Shown one piece after another: positions 23,645 to 33,848 of a stretch of 64,000 nucleotides of DNA. A model generated the notes under the pieces. The model was not told where the DNA came from, searched no databases, and saw only the letters and a program-made list of their open reading frames with translations. Positions within the stretch are counted from its first letter, which is position 1, and each line of letters begins with the position of its first letter. Source of the DNA: Symbiodinium kawagutii (lineage: Eukaryota; Sar; Dinophyceae; Suessiales; Symbiodiniaceae). The stretch covers positions 86,960 to 150,959 of the forward strand of contig VSDK01004430.1 of NCBI GenBank assembly GCA_009767595.1, in the 5' to 3' direction. The position numbers and the translations under genes were made by a program.

Positions 23645-26200
23645 GGCACAGCTGTGGTTGGCATTTGGAGCATTTTGTCAGGTTGAGATGAGCAAATCGT
23701 TTGGCCACTGTGCTCAAGTTTTGATTTTCCAACGCCGCCACAAGTGCGGAGAGCCTTTCAGTTTTGGCCGCGCCGTCAGCGGCACCGATGGGCTGCGCTT
23801 GCAGCAAGGCATCGCAGGCATCGCAGCCAGGGCAAGATGCCCAGGAGCTGTGCAAAGTGGCAGAAATTTACATTGTACCATTCCCACTCCGATAGACAAC
23901 TAACTTCTACAACTAACTTCTAAAACATGGTAAAGAGGATCAACGGTATCAAGGTCAGTTGTTTTGAATCCAACTTGGAGGTCTTGATAGGTGCTGAGCG
24001 ACTTGAAATGACAGCCTGCAGCGCTGTGGGTTGATCCCCAGATTCGTGATGATCGGATCGCCTCCAGGACTTGCCCCGACTGAAGCTGGGGGCTGCAACC
24101 AGCGGAGGAGAGACCAGCATCCGGGAGCATCACGGGGCAGCTAGCGTTTGTTTGGTGAAACCATGCTTGAGTTGCAAAAGGGAAGACATGAGGCTTGTGA
24201 ACGGGTGCTTGCGATGGTGTTCAGCATTGTTCGATCGACTGCCTTCCCCTATTGATCACTTAAATCTAACTTATATATAAGTCTTATAAGGTCAAGAACC
24301 TGAAGGTAAACATGTGAGGGTTTATGAGGAATGTCGAAGTAGAGCACCGTACCTTTCTCATGGTGCAGCGTTCCAGGAGATGTTGCCCGGCAGTGCGAAG
24401 GCATGAAGCCATGGCTTGGAATCACCAGAGATCTCTTGGAATTGGAAACTTTTGATAAGAGGCATTTGGATGTGCATCCTCGGTCAGTAACTGGTAAGTG
24501 ACCATGGTTGTAGGGGCCACAAGCTACCTGATAGGGCGTGTAACGCGGGGTTATCATTAGCCATGTAGCCATTGGATCGGTTTTTTATCAACCATTTGTG
24601 GCATGTACTGTATGTAGCGTATGGGTAGGTGGACCTCTAAGCCGCCGTCGTTTCCATGGAGCGTTTTCTTCAGCTGCAGTACCAAGCCGCATCCTCCACA
24701 GATCCCTGCAGGTGCATCCAAAGCGTCAGGCAGCGAAGTTCGCCACAAAACCCAGAGCACAGATGCCGACAGTCCCGCACCGCAACGATCTGATGCTCGG
24801 ATGAGCTGGGACATGTCAGGAGTAGGCAGTGAGGTTTGGATTTGTCTTCGACATTCTTCGACTTGAAATGACCATGGGGTTGCTTGGGATCTGAAGTAGA
24901 AGGGTGTAGGAAAGTTTTCCACTTCCCGAAATTCTTGCAATTTCTGGAGTCTTAAGGTGATTTTGCAATATTTTGAACCAGTTTCTGCCATGAAGCAGCT
25001 ACTTGTGTTGGTTTCAGTTGCTTTGAAGCATCGGTTTGCCAGGAAGGAGGTGCGGCAAGCAGCTCACAGCCGAGCCAAGGCCAGATCACCTGAGTCATCC
25101 CAGAATGGCGTTCTGTTGGTTAAACTGCGCTGATTTAGTGGGTTCACGTATGTCAAGAAACCAGCAAATTAGGTAAGTAGTTCATAAATATGGATAAATT
25201 TTCCAAGTATGTATTTGATGGCATCAGCAAGGCCATGCATGACCACTGGCCAGAAATTGCAATCATGAGACCTTTTTGAAACTTACCCCGTAATCGTGCA
25301 AGTTGTGTTTATTGTATTTGCTGCCGCTGTTCTGAGCGGAAGCATTTCCCCAAAGGCCTGAGGGCATGTCAAAGTCCCACCGCAACCCCCCTCTATGTTG
25401 TTTTCATTGGGTGCATCCCCGAGCTCGCAAGGTTGCGCCCTTGGTCAGACCCAGAGCGCAGAAGCCAGCAGCCACCAGCCACAATCTGAAGCCCCACAGG
25501 TGCAGTGAAGACACCCCATGAACTCAGACATGTCAGCATTGGGTACTGGGTTTTGGACCGTGCCCTGAAATCGATTGAGGTTTCCCTTCTGGTCCCATGT
25601 CGCTGTTGTCATCGGATACCATTTTGCAGTCCCCAAGAAGATTGAAGTGAAATGACAACATTTTTTGCTGCGAAGATTTTGAATAGCAGCTACTTGTTTC
25701 GGTACCTGTTGCCTTGAGGCACTGGGGCCCACTGTGGAGGACTTTGGAGTGACGAGTTCGTTTTGCTTTTGCTGCCCTGAGCGAAGGCCTTGGGAATCAG
25801 AGTTGCTGCAGGCGTGGTGAAATATCAGTGCGTTGTTCTCAGATGTTATCAGCTAAAGGCATGAGAAATAGATGCCTTGCTGACAAGATCATATAAGATC
25901 TTCTCGCATCTCCCTACAGCGATTTCCCAACAAGATTTTGCTTGGATTCTCCAATCGCACATGCAAAAAGCACAGGTTCGGATCTACTTCACATTTTTGC
26001 AATTTCCCCCTGTGACGGGCGGGGTGGAATTTTGAGGGTTTATGGGTCGCGGCTTTCATTTGATGGCTTTTCTGAAGCTTCCAGGTGGCTTCAGACCTGA
26101 AGGAGAAGCTCAAGGACCCACACTTCGTGGCCATGCGCTGTGATCTCGACAGCTCGGGCGATTTGGACGCGCACGAGCTGAAGCCACTCGGACGGAAAGT
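23645..26200 (+). repeat. Segmental duplication, EF-hand region, copy 1
   Basis: Repeated in direct orientation at about 61,545-64,000 (offset about 37.8 kb). Shared landmarks: TTGAGATGAGCAAATC at 23.68 and 61.57 kb, GGCTGCGCTTGCAGCAAGGC at 23.79 and 61.68 kb, AGCCAGCAGCCACCAGCCAC at 25.46 and 63.28 kb, and the EF-hand exon. Copy 2 is cut by the window end. The extent beyond 26.2 kb is not known. Confidence 0.85.
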
Positions 26201-26762
26201 TGCTGGGGCTGTTGGTTGACTTTCAGCAGCGATCTCTTGGCCCACAGGGCCAACTGAACCCCATAGCCAAAGCTTCTGGTGTTGGTGAGTTCCGAGGCAG
26301 GCGACCCGGGTCTTTGGGATGAGACTATCGCCCGAAGAGCTGCAAGATCTTATGGCAGGGCAGCAGCGAATCACGAAGGCTGGGCTCCCCCGGGGCAGTA
26401 TGTCATGATCAGTATGTTCTGATCCTGACCACGGATGGACCTTCCAAGGTGGGATCAAATGTGACGTCAGTAATGTGTACAGTAATGTACAGTAGATTTT
26501 GTGAGCCCATGCTTTTAGTTTTCTTTAAATTTGAGAGCACTGGGACCTGTGTCGAAAGAAGATGATCCAAAACCCTCAAGGTCCCTCAACAGAAAAGGTA
26601 ATTCTTTATCGTTTCTTTATTTGCTGGTTTTGCTCAAGATGGTGTGTTGAATGCGTTGAGGGGCGTCACGTTGGCAGGAGCAGTTCGAGAAGATCGTCAA
26701 TGACTTTCAGAAAAGACCTGAATCAGCCCAGTCGCAGCGAAACTTGGCATGTGCCCCGTGAG
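24700..26762 (+). CDS. EF-hand gene, copy 1 (several exons)
   Basis: Exons that are protein-like and mostly shared with copy 2: about 24,705-24,805 (GASKASGSEVRHKTQSTDAD); about 25,019-25,133 after TTTCAG (ALKHRFARKEVRQAAHSRAK); about 25,442-25,495 (QTQSAEASSHQPQSEAPQ); 26,095 to about 26,200 after CCAG (VASDLKEKLKDPHFVAMRC then DLDSSGDLDAHE). The last is a textbook 12-residue EF-hand loop with Asp at 1, 3, 7 and 9, Gly at 6 and Glu at 12, so Ca2+ binding is likely. Two more exons may follow: about 26,306-26,388 (MRLSPEELQDLMAGQQRITK) and 26,676-26,762 (EQFEKIVNDFQKRPESAQSQ, stop). A 9-bp in-frame length difference between copies in the 25.0 kb exon supports coding. Exon joining was not fully resolved, and the copy may be decayed. 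Start unknown. Confidence 0.45.
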
Positions 26763-27212
26763 TTTGTGTGTGCTGGCTAAGTTCAACTCCCGTTTGCCTT
26801 TCAGCCATCTTCGGGATGACTGGTCAAGACCATTGATCCATTCACTTTAGGGCCTATGCACCGGCCAGTTTGAGTTTTGCAGAGATAATTATGCTTGCTT
26901 CGTCGTGATTCACCGCCCTTGATGTAGGACGATAGGCTTGCGACGGTGTTCAGATTGTTGCGTCTATAGTTGTTTTTAGATGTTTTTAGGTGAAGCCTAT
27001 GAAACCTGTAGGTCATGTAATTGTTCCCTTCCTGTTGGGTTTTCTGGAAGGTGTTTTGCAGACAATTATGGAGGTCTACAATTACCTACCCAGCAGGGAG
27101 GATGCTGTGGAAAAAATAGGTGCCACTGACATCCCATGCAGTCTGACATTGAATCCATATAGCTCCAGGGTCAGGAATCTTCCATAGGAAGCCAGACAAA
27201 CGCGACGGGAAG

Positions 27213-27327
27213 GAACTCATCTGCGCACACCAAAAACACTCATCCGCGCACACCAAAAAAAACTCATCCGCGCACACCAAAAAAGACTCATCCGCGCACA
27301 CCACAGACTAATCCGAGCACACCAATG
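27213..27327 (+). repeat. 24-bp tandem array, left arm
   Basis: Five units of ACTCATCCGCGCACACC plus an A-rich spacer, about 24 bp each. On the minus strand it reads as repeats of VCADExFL. It is the inverted counterpart of the array at 28,436-28,508. Confidence 0.9.
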
Positions 27328-27342
27328 TAAATCAACAGTCAC

Positions 27343-27683
27343 CATTTAGGGTTAACATTGGGGACAGGGGACATGGGGACGTGGGGTTTAAGGGGGGATG
27401 GGGGCATGGGGACATGGGGTTTAGGGGGGGATGGGGGCATGGGGACATAAGGTCTTTCTATGGGTTTGCTCCCTCCGCTCATGTCCTCATCCATTCACCA
27501 TTTAGGGTTAACATGGGGGACAGGGGACATGGGGACATGGGGTTTAGGGGGATGGGGGCATGGGGACATAAGGTCTTTCTATGGGTTTGCTGCCTCCGCT
27601 GATGTCCTTATGCACTCACCATTTAGGGTTAACATTGGGGACAGGGGACATGGGGACATGGGATTTAGGGGGATGGGACAGTC
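27343..27683 (+). repeat. G-rich tandem array with TTTAGGG words
   Basis: Three units, about 155, 120 and 65 bp, each starting CACCATTTAGGGTTAACAT and continuing with GGGGACA, GGGGCAT and GGTTTAGGGGGATGGGG blocks. Many runs of three to six G lie within 10 bases of each other, so G-quadruplex formation on the plus strand is likely. TTTAGGG is the plant-type telomere word also reported for dinoflagellates, but here it occurs singly, so this is not a telomere. Confidence 0.88.
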
Positions 27684-28432
27684 AGCTGATGTTCCGTGTA
27701 CATTGTGGAAAGCACACGCAGGACGACTACATGTACTCAAAGTACCACGCCTGCCACACAGAAATCATTTAGGGTTAACATTGGGGACATGGGGACATGG
27801 GGTTTAGGGGGATGGGACAGTCAGCTGATGTTCCGTTTAGATTGTGGAAAGCACACGCAGGACGACTACATGTACTCAAAGTACCACGCCTGCCACACAG
27901 AATCACACTTGCAAGACATCTGACAATCGGCTGACGTTCCGGTTACATGGTGGAAAGCACACGCAGGACGACTACATGTACTCAAAGTACCACGCCTGCC
28001 ACACAGAATCACACTTGCAAGACATCTGACAATCAGCTGATGTTCCGTGTACATTGTGGAAAGCACATGCAGGACGACTACATGTACTCAAAGTACCACG
28101 CCTGCCACACAGAATCACACTTGCAAGACATCTGACAATCAGCTGATGTTCCGTTTACATTGCGGAAAGCACACGCAGGACGACTGCATGTACTCAAAGT
28201 ACCACGCCTGCCACACAGAATCACACTTGCAAGACGTCTGACAATCAGCTGATGTTCCGTTTACATTGCGGAAAGCACACGCAGGACGACTGCATGTACT
28301 CAAAGTACCACGCCTGCCACACAGAATCACACTTGCAAGACGTCTGACAATCAGCTGATGTTCCGTTTACATTGCGGAAAGCACACGCAGGACGACTGCA
28401 TGTACTCAAAGTACCACGCCTGCCACAACAAA
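27684..28432 (+). repeat. 106-bp satellite, seven copies
   Basis: Units start AGCTGATGTTCCG at 27,684, 27,823, 27,929, 28,035, 28,141, 28,247 and 28,353. The last six are spaced by exactly 106 bp; the first step is 139 bp because it carries 33 bp of the G-rich array (TTTAGGGTTAACATTGGGG and so on). Units differ by a few substitutions (GCGG/GTGG, CTGC/CTAC). No stop-free frame runs through the whole array. Confidence 0.95.
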
Positions 28433-28435
28433 AGG

Positions 28436-28508
28436 CTCCGTGTGCACAGATGAGTCGTTTTCCGCGTGCACAGACGAGTCGTTTTCCGCGTGCACAGACG
28501 AGTCCCTT
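28436..28508 (+). repeat. 24-bp tandem array, right arm
   Basis: Three units of GCGTGCACAGACGAGTCGTTTTCC type. The reverse complement of the left array (GTGTGCGCAGATGAGT) matches it at nearly every position, so the two arrays bracket the satellite as inverted repeats. On the plus strand it reads RAQTSRFP repeats. Confidence 0.88.
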
Positions 28509-28547
28509 TCCAAACGCGACACCATGGAATTCACTGTCGCTGTTTTC

Positions 28548-28690
28548 CAGAGAATTTGTTAATAGATTTCCACGACCCAGGAGAGGTTCCGCACTCCTTG
28601 CGGGGCATGGCCCTGTGCCAGCTCGAGCATTTGGAGAAACTCTTCGTGAAGTCTGGCTGGTTGACAGGACAATGCGCCTCTTGTCATGAG
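28548..28690 (+). CDS. Possible exon with CxxC motif
   Basis: The frame encodes LLIDFHDPGEVPHSLRGMAL, then LEHLEKLFVKSGWLTGQCAS and CHEGF. It is helix-rich and protein-like, with a C-A-S-C pair, but has no paralogue in the window and unclear splice sites. Unknown function. Confidence 0.28.
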
Positions 28691-28919
28691 GGGTTCAGTT
28701 CATGTTCTATCATGATCTCGTAGAGCTTTCTCTTCAAAGCCTCAGTTGCCTTGTCATGCGGCTGCCTAGAGGTTCTCTAGCATGGAAGTCTTGCACCAAG
28801 AAGTTCATTTTTCGGGCTGAACGCTGTCATGGCCTTCGAAAATCTTTCGCTTTTCGTGGCAAAGCCATTCGAAGGCCAGTAGTATCACCTTTTCTTGTGC
28901 CAAAGCCTGAAGGCCAAAC

Positions 28920-29216
28920 ATGGCCCAAGCTTTTTCATGGCAACTTGATGATAAGGACAGCTTCAACCAAGACAATGCTCAAGCGATCTTGGCTGGAGAG
29001 AAGTTCCAACAAGCACCGAACCTCTACGCGTTGGACACGTATGTTGTGACGCCGATGTCCGAGCCTGGATGGTGCGCAGCCCGTGATCAGGACTCCAATC
29101 GCTCCATACCTTTGGCAGTCCTGAAACTTGGATGTGTAATTGTTTTATTTTCACTGCATGTATGCATGTTTATTATTCGTAGCTGTTGGATGCTGTTGGC
29201 TGTGAATATTATGTGA
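28920..29216 (+). CDS. Small open reading frame, unknown protein
   Basis: ATG at 28,920 gives a 98-residue frame starting MAQAFSWQLDDKDSFNQDNA, followed by ILAGEKFQQAPNLYALDTY and a hydrophobic Cys-rich C-terminus that may be intron read-through. Not recognised. It is the last plausible plus-strand coding stretch before the strand switch. Confidence 0.3.
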   Translation: MAQAFSWQLDDKDSFNQDNAQAILAGEKFQQAPNLYALDTYVVTPMSEPGWCAARDQDSNRSIPLAVLKLGCVIVLFSLHVCMFIIRSCWMLLAVNIM

Positions 29217-29783
29217 ACCTCCATGTTCCGCCCCTGTCTTTTTTTGGGCCTTGGTACCAAGTCCTAAAATAATAGACCCTGAAATCAAGATCAGACCCTG
29301 GTTCAAAAATCAGACCCTGGCTATTTTTGGCTTTGTTGTATACCAGTGAATTTTGCCTATTGGAAGGCAAGTTGGTGTTTCCAAGCGTTACCCAAGAAAG
29401 ATTGATCATTCAGAACCATTGGTGTCAACCTGGTCAAATTCTCACAGCATGGCCGCCGTCCTTCCGTGCCCACTGATTGCTGGCCAGAAACATGAGAGAG
29501 CAAGCAAATAAATATCAAACATCACTGTTCCAATTATTACAACACCAACAACCTTATAAATACTTCCGGTGTTTACAGGAATATGACCTCTACTAGAAAG
29601 TCAGTTCCCAATCATCACTCTGCTTGTCATTCACCTTTTCCACCAGCAATGGTGCAGTCGAGCACCTTGTAGTACGGAACTCAGGGGTGGGTCGGAGGTT
29701 CAGTGGATCTTGTTTTTATAGTCCAACATCGTATTCACAATAAAGTGTTCATGATCTACAAGAATGCTCCAACACACAACTCA

Positions 29784-31860
29784 CTACAAACGCCTGGCGT
29801 TCTTGAAACGCTGCAATTGAAACCTGGCTCGAACTTTGTACGCTAACAAGGTAGATTCAACAACTTGTTTGTAGGAAACTCTTCGAGATTGTCTGGCCAC
29901 ATGGCCAATGAAGTCTTCAGCCATGCTGCAACAAAATGTTGCAGGGTTTAAATAAAACTCTTTGTCAGCAGAACTCTCCAAAGAAAACTTCACGTGGTCA
30001 AATGAATGAAACTTGGGAACCATGGCCCATAGTTGCAGTCCATCTCGGTACGCTGCAGCTGCCAGCTTTGCATACCCGGAGGTGAAGCGCTGGGCATTCT
30101 TCATGAGCTTCTCCCGGCAAGCATCATTCAGCCAAATCCCGTGCCTGTAGATGCCCTGGAACTCCAATCCATTTGCACAAGTAGTAGCCATAATACGAAA
30201 CATTGGATCAACAGCCCCACTTTGAATTTGGATGTTGGTGAAAAAGCGCAACCAACGAAGCAACAGAATGGTGTCACTGGCTTTGCAGCCTACCCAAGGA
30301 AAGCTGGACATTGTGCTCATATGTAGTTTCTGTCTTGAAAATGACCGAATCCCAGCAGGATATTGTTTGTGCGCATGGCACCACAGTTGGAAGCCACCCC
30401 ATGCACGAACCAAACGAGCATCCAAACTTTGGGATTCCCCAGGTACATCGAAGCAACCAGCATGGCATAGGTATACCAGTGTTGAGCCAATGAAATTCCG
30501 CGCTATGCCGAGTCTGAAAATGTGAAACACATCTTTCAGAAAAAAACGAGACGCGGCTCCACAGGACCAATCTTCAAAAGGAATGGATTTGAAAGGTGGA
30601 GCCTGGTTCCACGGTGCACTTTGCCAAATTGTTGTACGCCACGCAGCACCAACTGACGCATCCTCAAATGGATAAAGCGGTCCACCCGCCAGACATTCAC
30701 TGCAGCAAGGAATCGGATTCCTGTGGCCAACATTCATGTATGACCGACTTAGCAATCCAGACTTTTGATGCCACTCCTGATCGCCCTTCATCCCCAGGAT
30801 AGCAAAAAAAAAAAATGGTGTTGTTGGCCAGCATGGGTGAATGTCAATCCATTGTTGCAAAGGTCCCCAAGGTCATCAGAGATCGTTTCAAGGATTGACA
30901 ACAACAAACCTGGCGTCTCCCTGAACATTTTGGACGGATAAGCGCATGCCAAAAAATGCGTCACATAAGAACTGTTTTTCAAGTTCAGTCTCTGCGCTAA
31001 AGGACTTCTTTTGCGCTTACCACTGTACTTACATGGGCTGTCACAGGTGCAATTGAAAGGTTTCAAGTCAGTGTCCAATCCCAGCACAGCTGCCATACTC
31101 AAGACTTCGAGAGGCTGTTTTCTTGCAGTTCTACCACTGTCACCATGCAACACTAGCGGAATGGTATTCTCCAAGGGTATGTCCATGTTGAACACCTGAT
31201 GAGTGCTGTGCTCCTTCCGGTAGTTTTTCCAAAAACTGGAAAGCAACTGGGTGTGTTGACCAGGTTGAAGCCCCCCTAGTAGAGCCCAAGGGTATTCGAG
31301 CAACACATGGCTCAGCATGTGTCGAGGCTTCAGGTATGGAAGGACAGCCACATGCCCGTTTTGCTCGAACTTGTGGTACACGGTTGGAACTTTCCTTACT
31401 GAACAGCAAGAAAAGTAAAGAGCACCCACAAAGGTTTTGTAACCAAACCTGTTACTCTATATTGCTCTACCACTTCATCACTAACTTTGACTTGTTTATA
31501 ATTGGCGGATGGTTTTGGATTCACCCAAACCAATCAACACTTAAACCACCAACCAAACACCATGGAATTCAACTTGTCAACCTGTCCGATTTGGCATTTG
31601 ATTCACTAGGCTGTATATATGAAAATTATGCTAAGACCAGTCCCAAGAACAATGCAAAGTTGAACCTTGCAACAGCACGTTTGTATGTTCTGGATGCATT
31701 CGCAGGATTGCACCGTAGAGTTCGGGTGGACAACTGGTGTGCCAGCTCTGGACGTTCCCTGAGTTCTTGCCCCAAGGCATGCTGATGGTCAGCAATGCTT
31801 TTCGCAGGAGCCTTGGGGACGGGATGGGTGGAAAGGGCAAAAGGAGAATTGGGAAACAAA
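29784..31860 (-). CDS. Gene D': large protein with three conserved acidic motifs, minus copy (possible DDE-type recombinase)
   Basis: Better preserved than D. The first recognised exon, about 31,860-31,660, encodes PAKSIADHQHALGQELRERP and ends ...RAVA; AG|G joins it to an exon from 31,394 (KVPTVYHKFEQNGHVAV, EYPWALLGGLQ, PLVLHGDSGRTARKQPLEVL, YVTHFLACAYPSKMF). The last exon, from about 30,840 to the stop at 29,784, is one long open frame: YMNVGHRNPIPCCSEC, FFLKDVFHIFRLGIARNFIG, SFPWVGCKASDTILLLRWL, GLQLWAMVPKFHSFDHVKF, SMAEDFIGHVARQSRRVSYK and a basic C-terminus. Candidate catalytic residues are Asp of HGD, Asp of KDxFH and Glu/Asp of EDFIG, all kept in D. The CxxC pair could bind a metal. 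Similar strings are, from memory, common in Symbiodiniaceae predicted proteins, which was not checked. Transposase-like function is inference. Confidence 0.75.
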
Positions 31861-32420
31861 ACAGAGGCCCCCCATCGCAATATTAATTCAAGTGGCTCCA
31901 TCGGCCACCTTTTCAATTAAGTGCTCCAGCAATGGACCGGCGGAATGTTCTTTGGAACCTGGCATGTTGCTGGGTTGTGATTGCAAGTCAGGTAGAAAGG
32001 AAAGTTGACAGGAAGTGCCATTATAGTTGTCAATTGCACTTGTTGTCGAAGGCTTGCACTCCACAAGTAGTTCTTTCTGTATGGCGAATTCAACAAAGAA
32101 TGCTCTTGTCAAGGATTGAGAAAGGAGATGGTAGGCAAGTGCCACGTATAAGTATCAGCCAACCCATTTTTTCACATGTAGCTACAATGGATCAATGCCC
32201 ATCAGATAGTGTACTAGCCTGGGTGCTCCATCACCCAGACATGGACAACACAAGGGCTATGCCCTTGTGGCAAACCCCAGAAAACGGTGCATCACTCTTG
32301 TCCGTGGCAACAACAGATTATAAGCAGAAGTCTATTACACCAGGAGCTATCGAAGGACATGGATTCAAGAACTTAAAAGGTCATAGCATAGGACAAGGGA
32401 TGCTTGTAGATCCTCGACCT

Positions 32421-32580
32421 TTCACCTGGATCTCCTGCTACTACTCTTAGCGGATGGTTCCTGCTTCACCGCCTTTGGCGGTGGAGTTTGGCCATTTTCC
32501 TCCTTCTGAGCTTTATCAGCCTCCCTTTGCCTTTTCTTGATCAGCCCCTTGACATGGTTCACAAATGGCCTCGAGACCCA
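32421..32580 (-). CDS. Probable terminal exon, Lys/Gln-rich
   Basis: The minus strand reads SRPFVNHVKGLIKKRQREAD, then KAQKEENGQTPPPKAVKQEP and a Ser/Arg tail before TGA. The composition is like the C-terminal tail of gene C (basic, Pro, Glu), but C' already has its own stop at 33,849, so ownership is unclear. It may be the tail of a separate small gene or the displaced last exon of C'. Confidence 0.4.
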
Positions 32581-32866
32581 GACCAGTCATTGCTATAACA
32601 CATTGTTTTTGCTCGCCCCACATTCCACACACAAAGTGTCTCAGCTAAGCTCCTAGCTGCGCCCGTGTGCAAAGGTTCAAAGCGTTCGCGCACCTTGGAG
32701 CAGCCGCAGGCTGGCAGTGGGGGCAATGATCATTTTGTTTTATTATATATAATATATCGTCTCAGGAACCAGCACCTTTTTTTCAGTGGGCAGGGCACAC
32801 TGCGAACTTGGGAATTCAACAAATTACCAGGCCTTTGCTGACTAGCGTATTTGCACTGGTCAGCCA

Positions 32867-33593
32867 TCAGCCAACCCTTTTGAATTGGTCAGCCCTGCCA
32901 CCAGTAACGTACACAAAGTATGGAGGGCCCAAATGTTTTTTCCGATTCAGGCCTCCCTCCCCACCAGTGTTTGGCATGTTGCGACAGCCTGTACAGTGGC
33001 TAAACTCTGAAATCAATGCAGCCTCAAGCATATGGACTACCCCCAAATCGTCGCCCTTGAAAATAATCCACATGCTGCTAAAGTTTTTGAGTACATAGTC
33101 TTGGTATCTTGTATCCGGGGCAGCTGTTACCCCTATCTTGAACACACAGACCTGCAAGCCCATCTTCTCCCGAAAGGCCATGACCTGATTCTTGGAATGG
33201 GCAAGGATCTTTCCACATGTCGGCTTAGGAACTTGAGCTCGAAGGGTTCTATTGTGGATGCCCAATTCCTTCAACCGTTCCCAATCAACTGGATGCGAAG
33301 CGGAAGGAGCGGAAGGAGCGGAAGGTGGCAAGGTAGTAGAACCCTCAGTTTCTCTCACACCGAGCACAATTAATTTAAAACATGCTAGCTCACATGATTT
33401 CACAAAGGTGTTTAGTCCAGTGAGGTTTGTTACCAGCCCAAAAAAAGCGTGATATCATATGGCAAGAGACACTACAATGCTTCTTGACGGGCACATCGTC
33501 ATCTTCTACAGGTCCAGTAAGTGCACATCTCTTTTTGCCAGTGAGAGGGCATGTGTAGGTGACCAGATCCAAGAAATCTTGCCAGTCTGCCAT
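32867..33593 (-). CDS. Two-exon GIY-YIG nuclease-like gene
   Basis: ATG at 33,593 starts MADWQDFLDLVTYTCPLTGK, giving a short first exon to about 33,440 (LTGPVEDDDVPVKKHC). The second exon starts after CTGAG near 33,350 (GSTTLPPSAPSAPSASHPVD) and runs to a stop at 32,867. Its core is VFKIGVTAAPDTRYQDY, then WIIFKGDDLGVVHMLEAALI, GCRNMPNTGGEGG and a C-terminal YFVYVTGGRADQF. KIG-x-T...R-x(3)-Y, a helix with Glu (EAALI) and N-x(2)-G-GEG appear in the order of the second half of a GIY-YIG nuclease domain. The first GIY strand is less clear, so this is a tentative assignment; loss of activity is possible. It sits between C' and D' on the same strand, and no copy was found in the plus-strand block. 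Confidence 0.6.
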
Positions 33594-33848
33594 GGCAACC
33601 CGATACCAGCTAGATGGTTGTGGCTGATTATTTGTCCGTATTTGGTTGATTTATTTTGCAAGTGTTCTTGTTTTTCTATAATGATTGATGTTCATTTTAA
33701 TTGCAATAGTCTATTGTTGGTGCTTTTTGTGATGTGTTTAAAAATCAAAAAAGTGTGCATATGCAGCTATAGTTAAGTCAAGCTGGTGGCGGTTGTTGTT
33801 GCTATTGTTGCCGCTGATTATTGTTATTTCATCCTCATGGTCATCTAG

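Larger units (their letters stand above)
26763..29783. other. Convergent transcription switch with satellite cluster
   Basis: The plus-strand genes to the left and the minus-strand genes to the right point towards each other here. The interval holds four repeat arrays (27.2-28.5 kb) and two weak plus-strand exon candidates (28.55-29.2 kb). In dinoflagellates convergent ends of unidirectional gene arrays are known to coincide with chromosome-domain boundaries; that this site is one is inference. Confidence 0.55.

Noticed and set aside
23532..23855. Minus-strand frame with CDACDALLQAQPIGA, partly shared with 61.65-61.78 kb
   Set aside because: Shared only because the DNA is duplicated; the second copy has stops and a frame change.
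25889..26458. 189-codon minus-strand frame across the EF-hand exon
   Set aside because: The plus strand encodes a precise EF-hand loop with an AG|G acceptor and silent changes between copies; the minus frame is a shadow.
27343..27683. Telomere or chromosome end
   Set aside because: TTTAGGG words are isolated inside longer units and sequence continues with genes on both sides.
27684..28432. CRISPR-like regular array
   Set aside because: Units are 106 bp with no short conserved repeat separating variable spacers, and the genome is eukaryotic; it is a plain tandem satellite.
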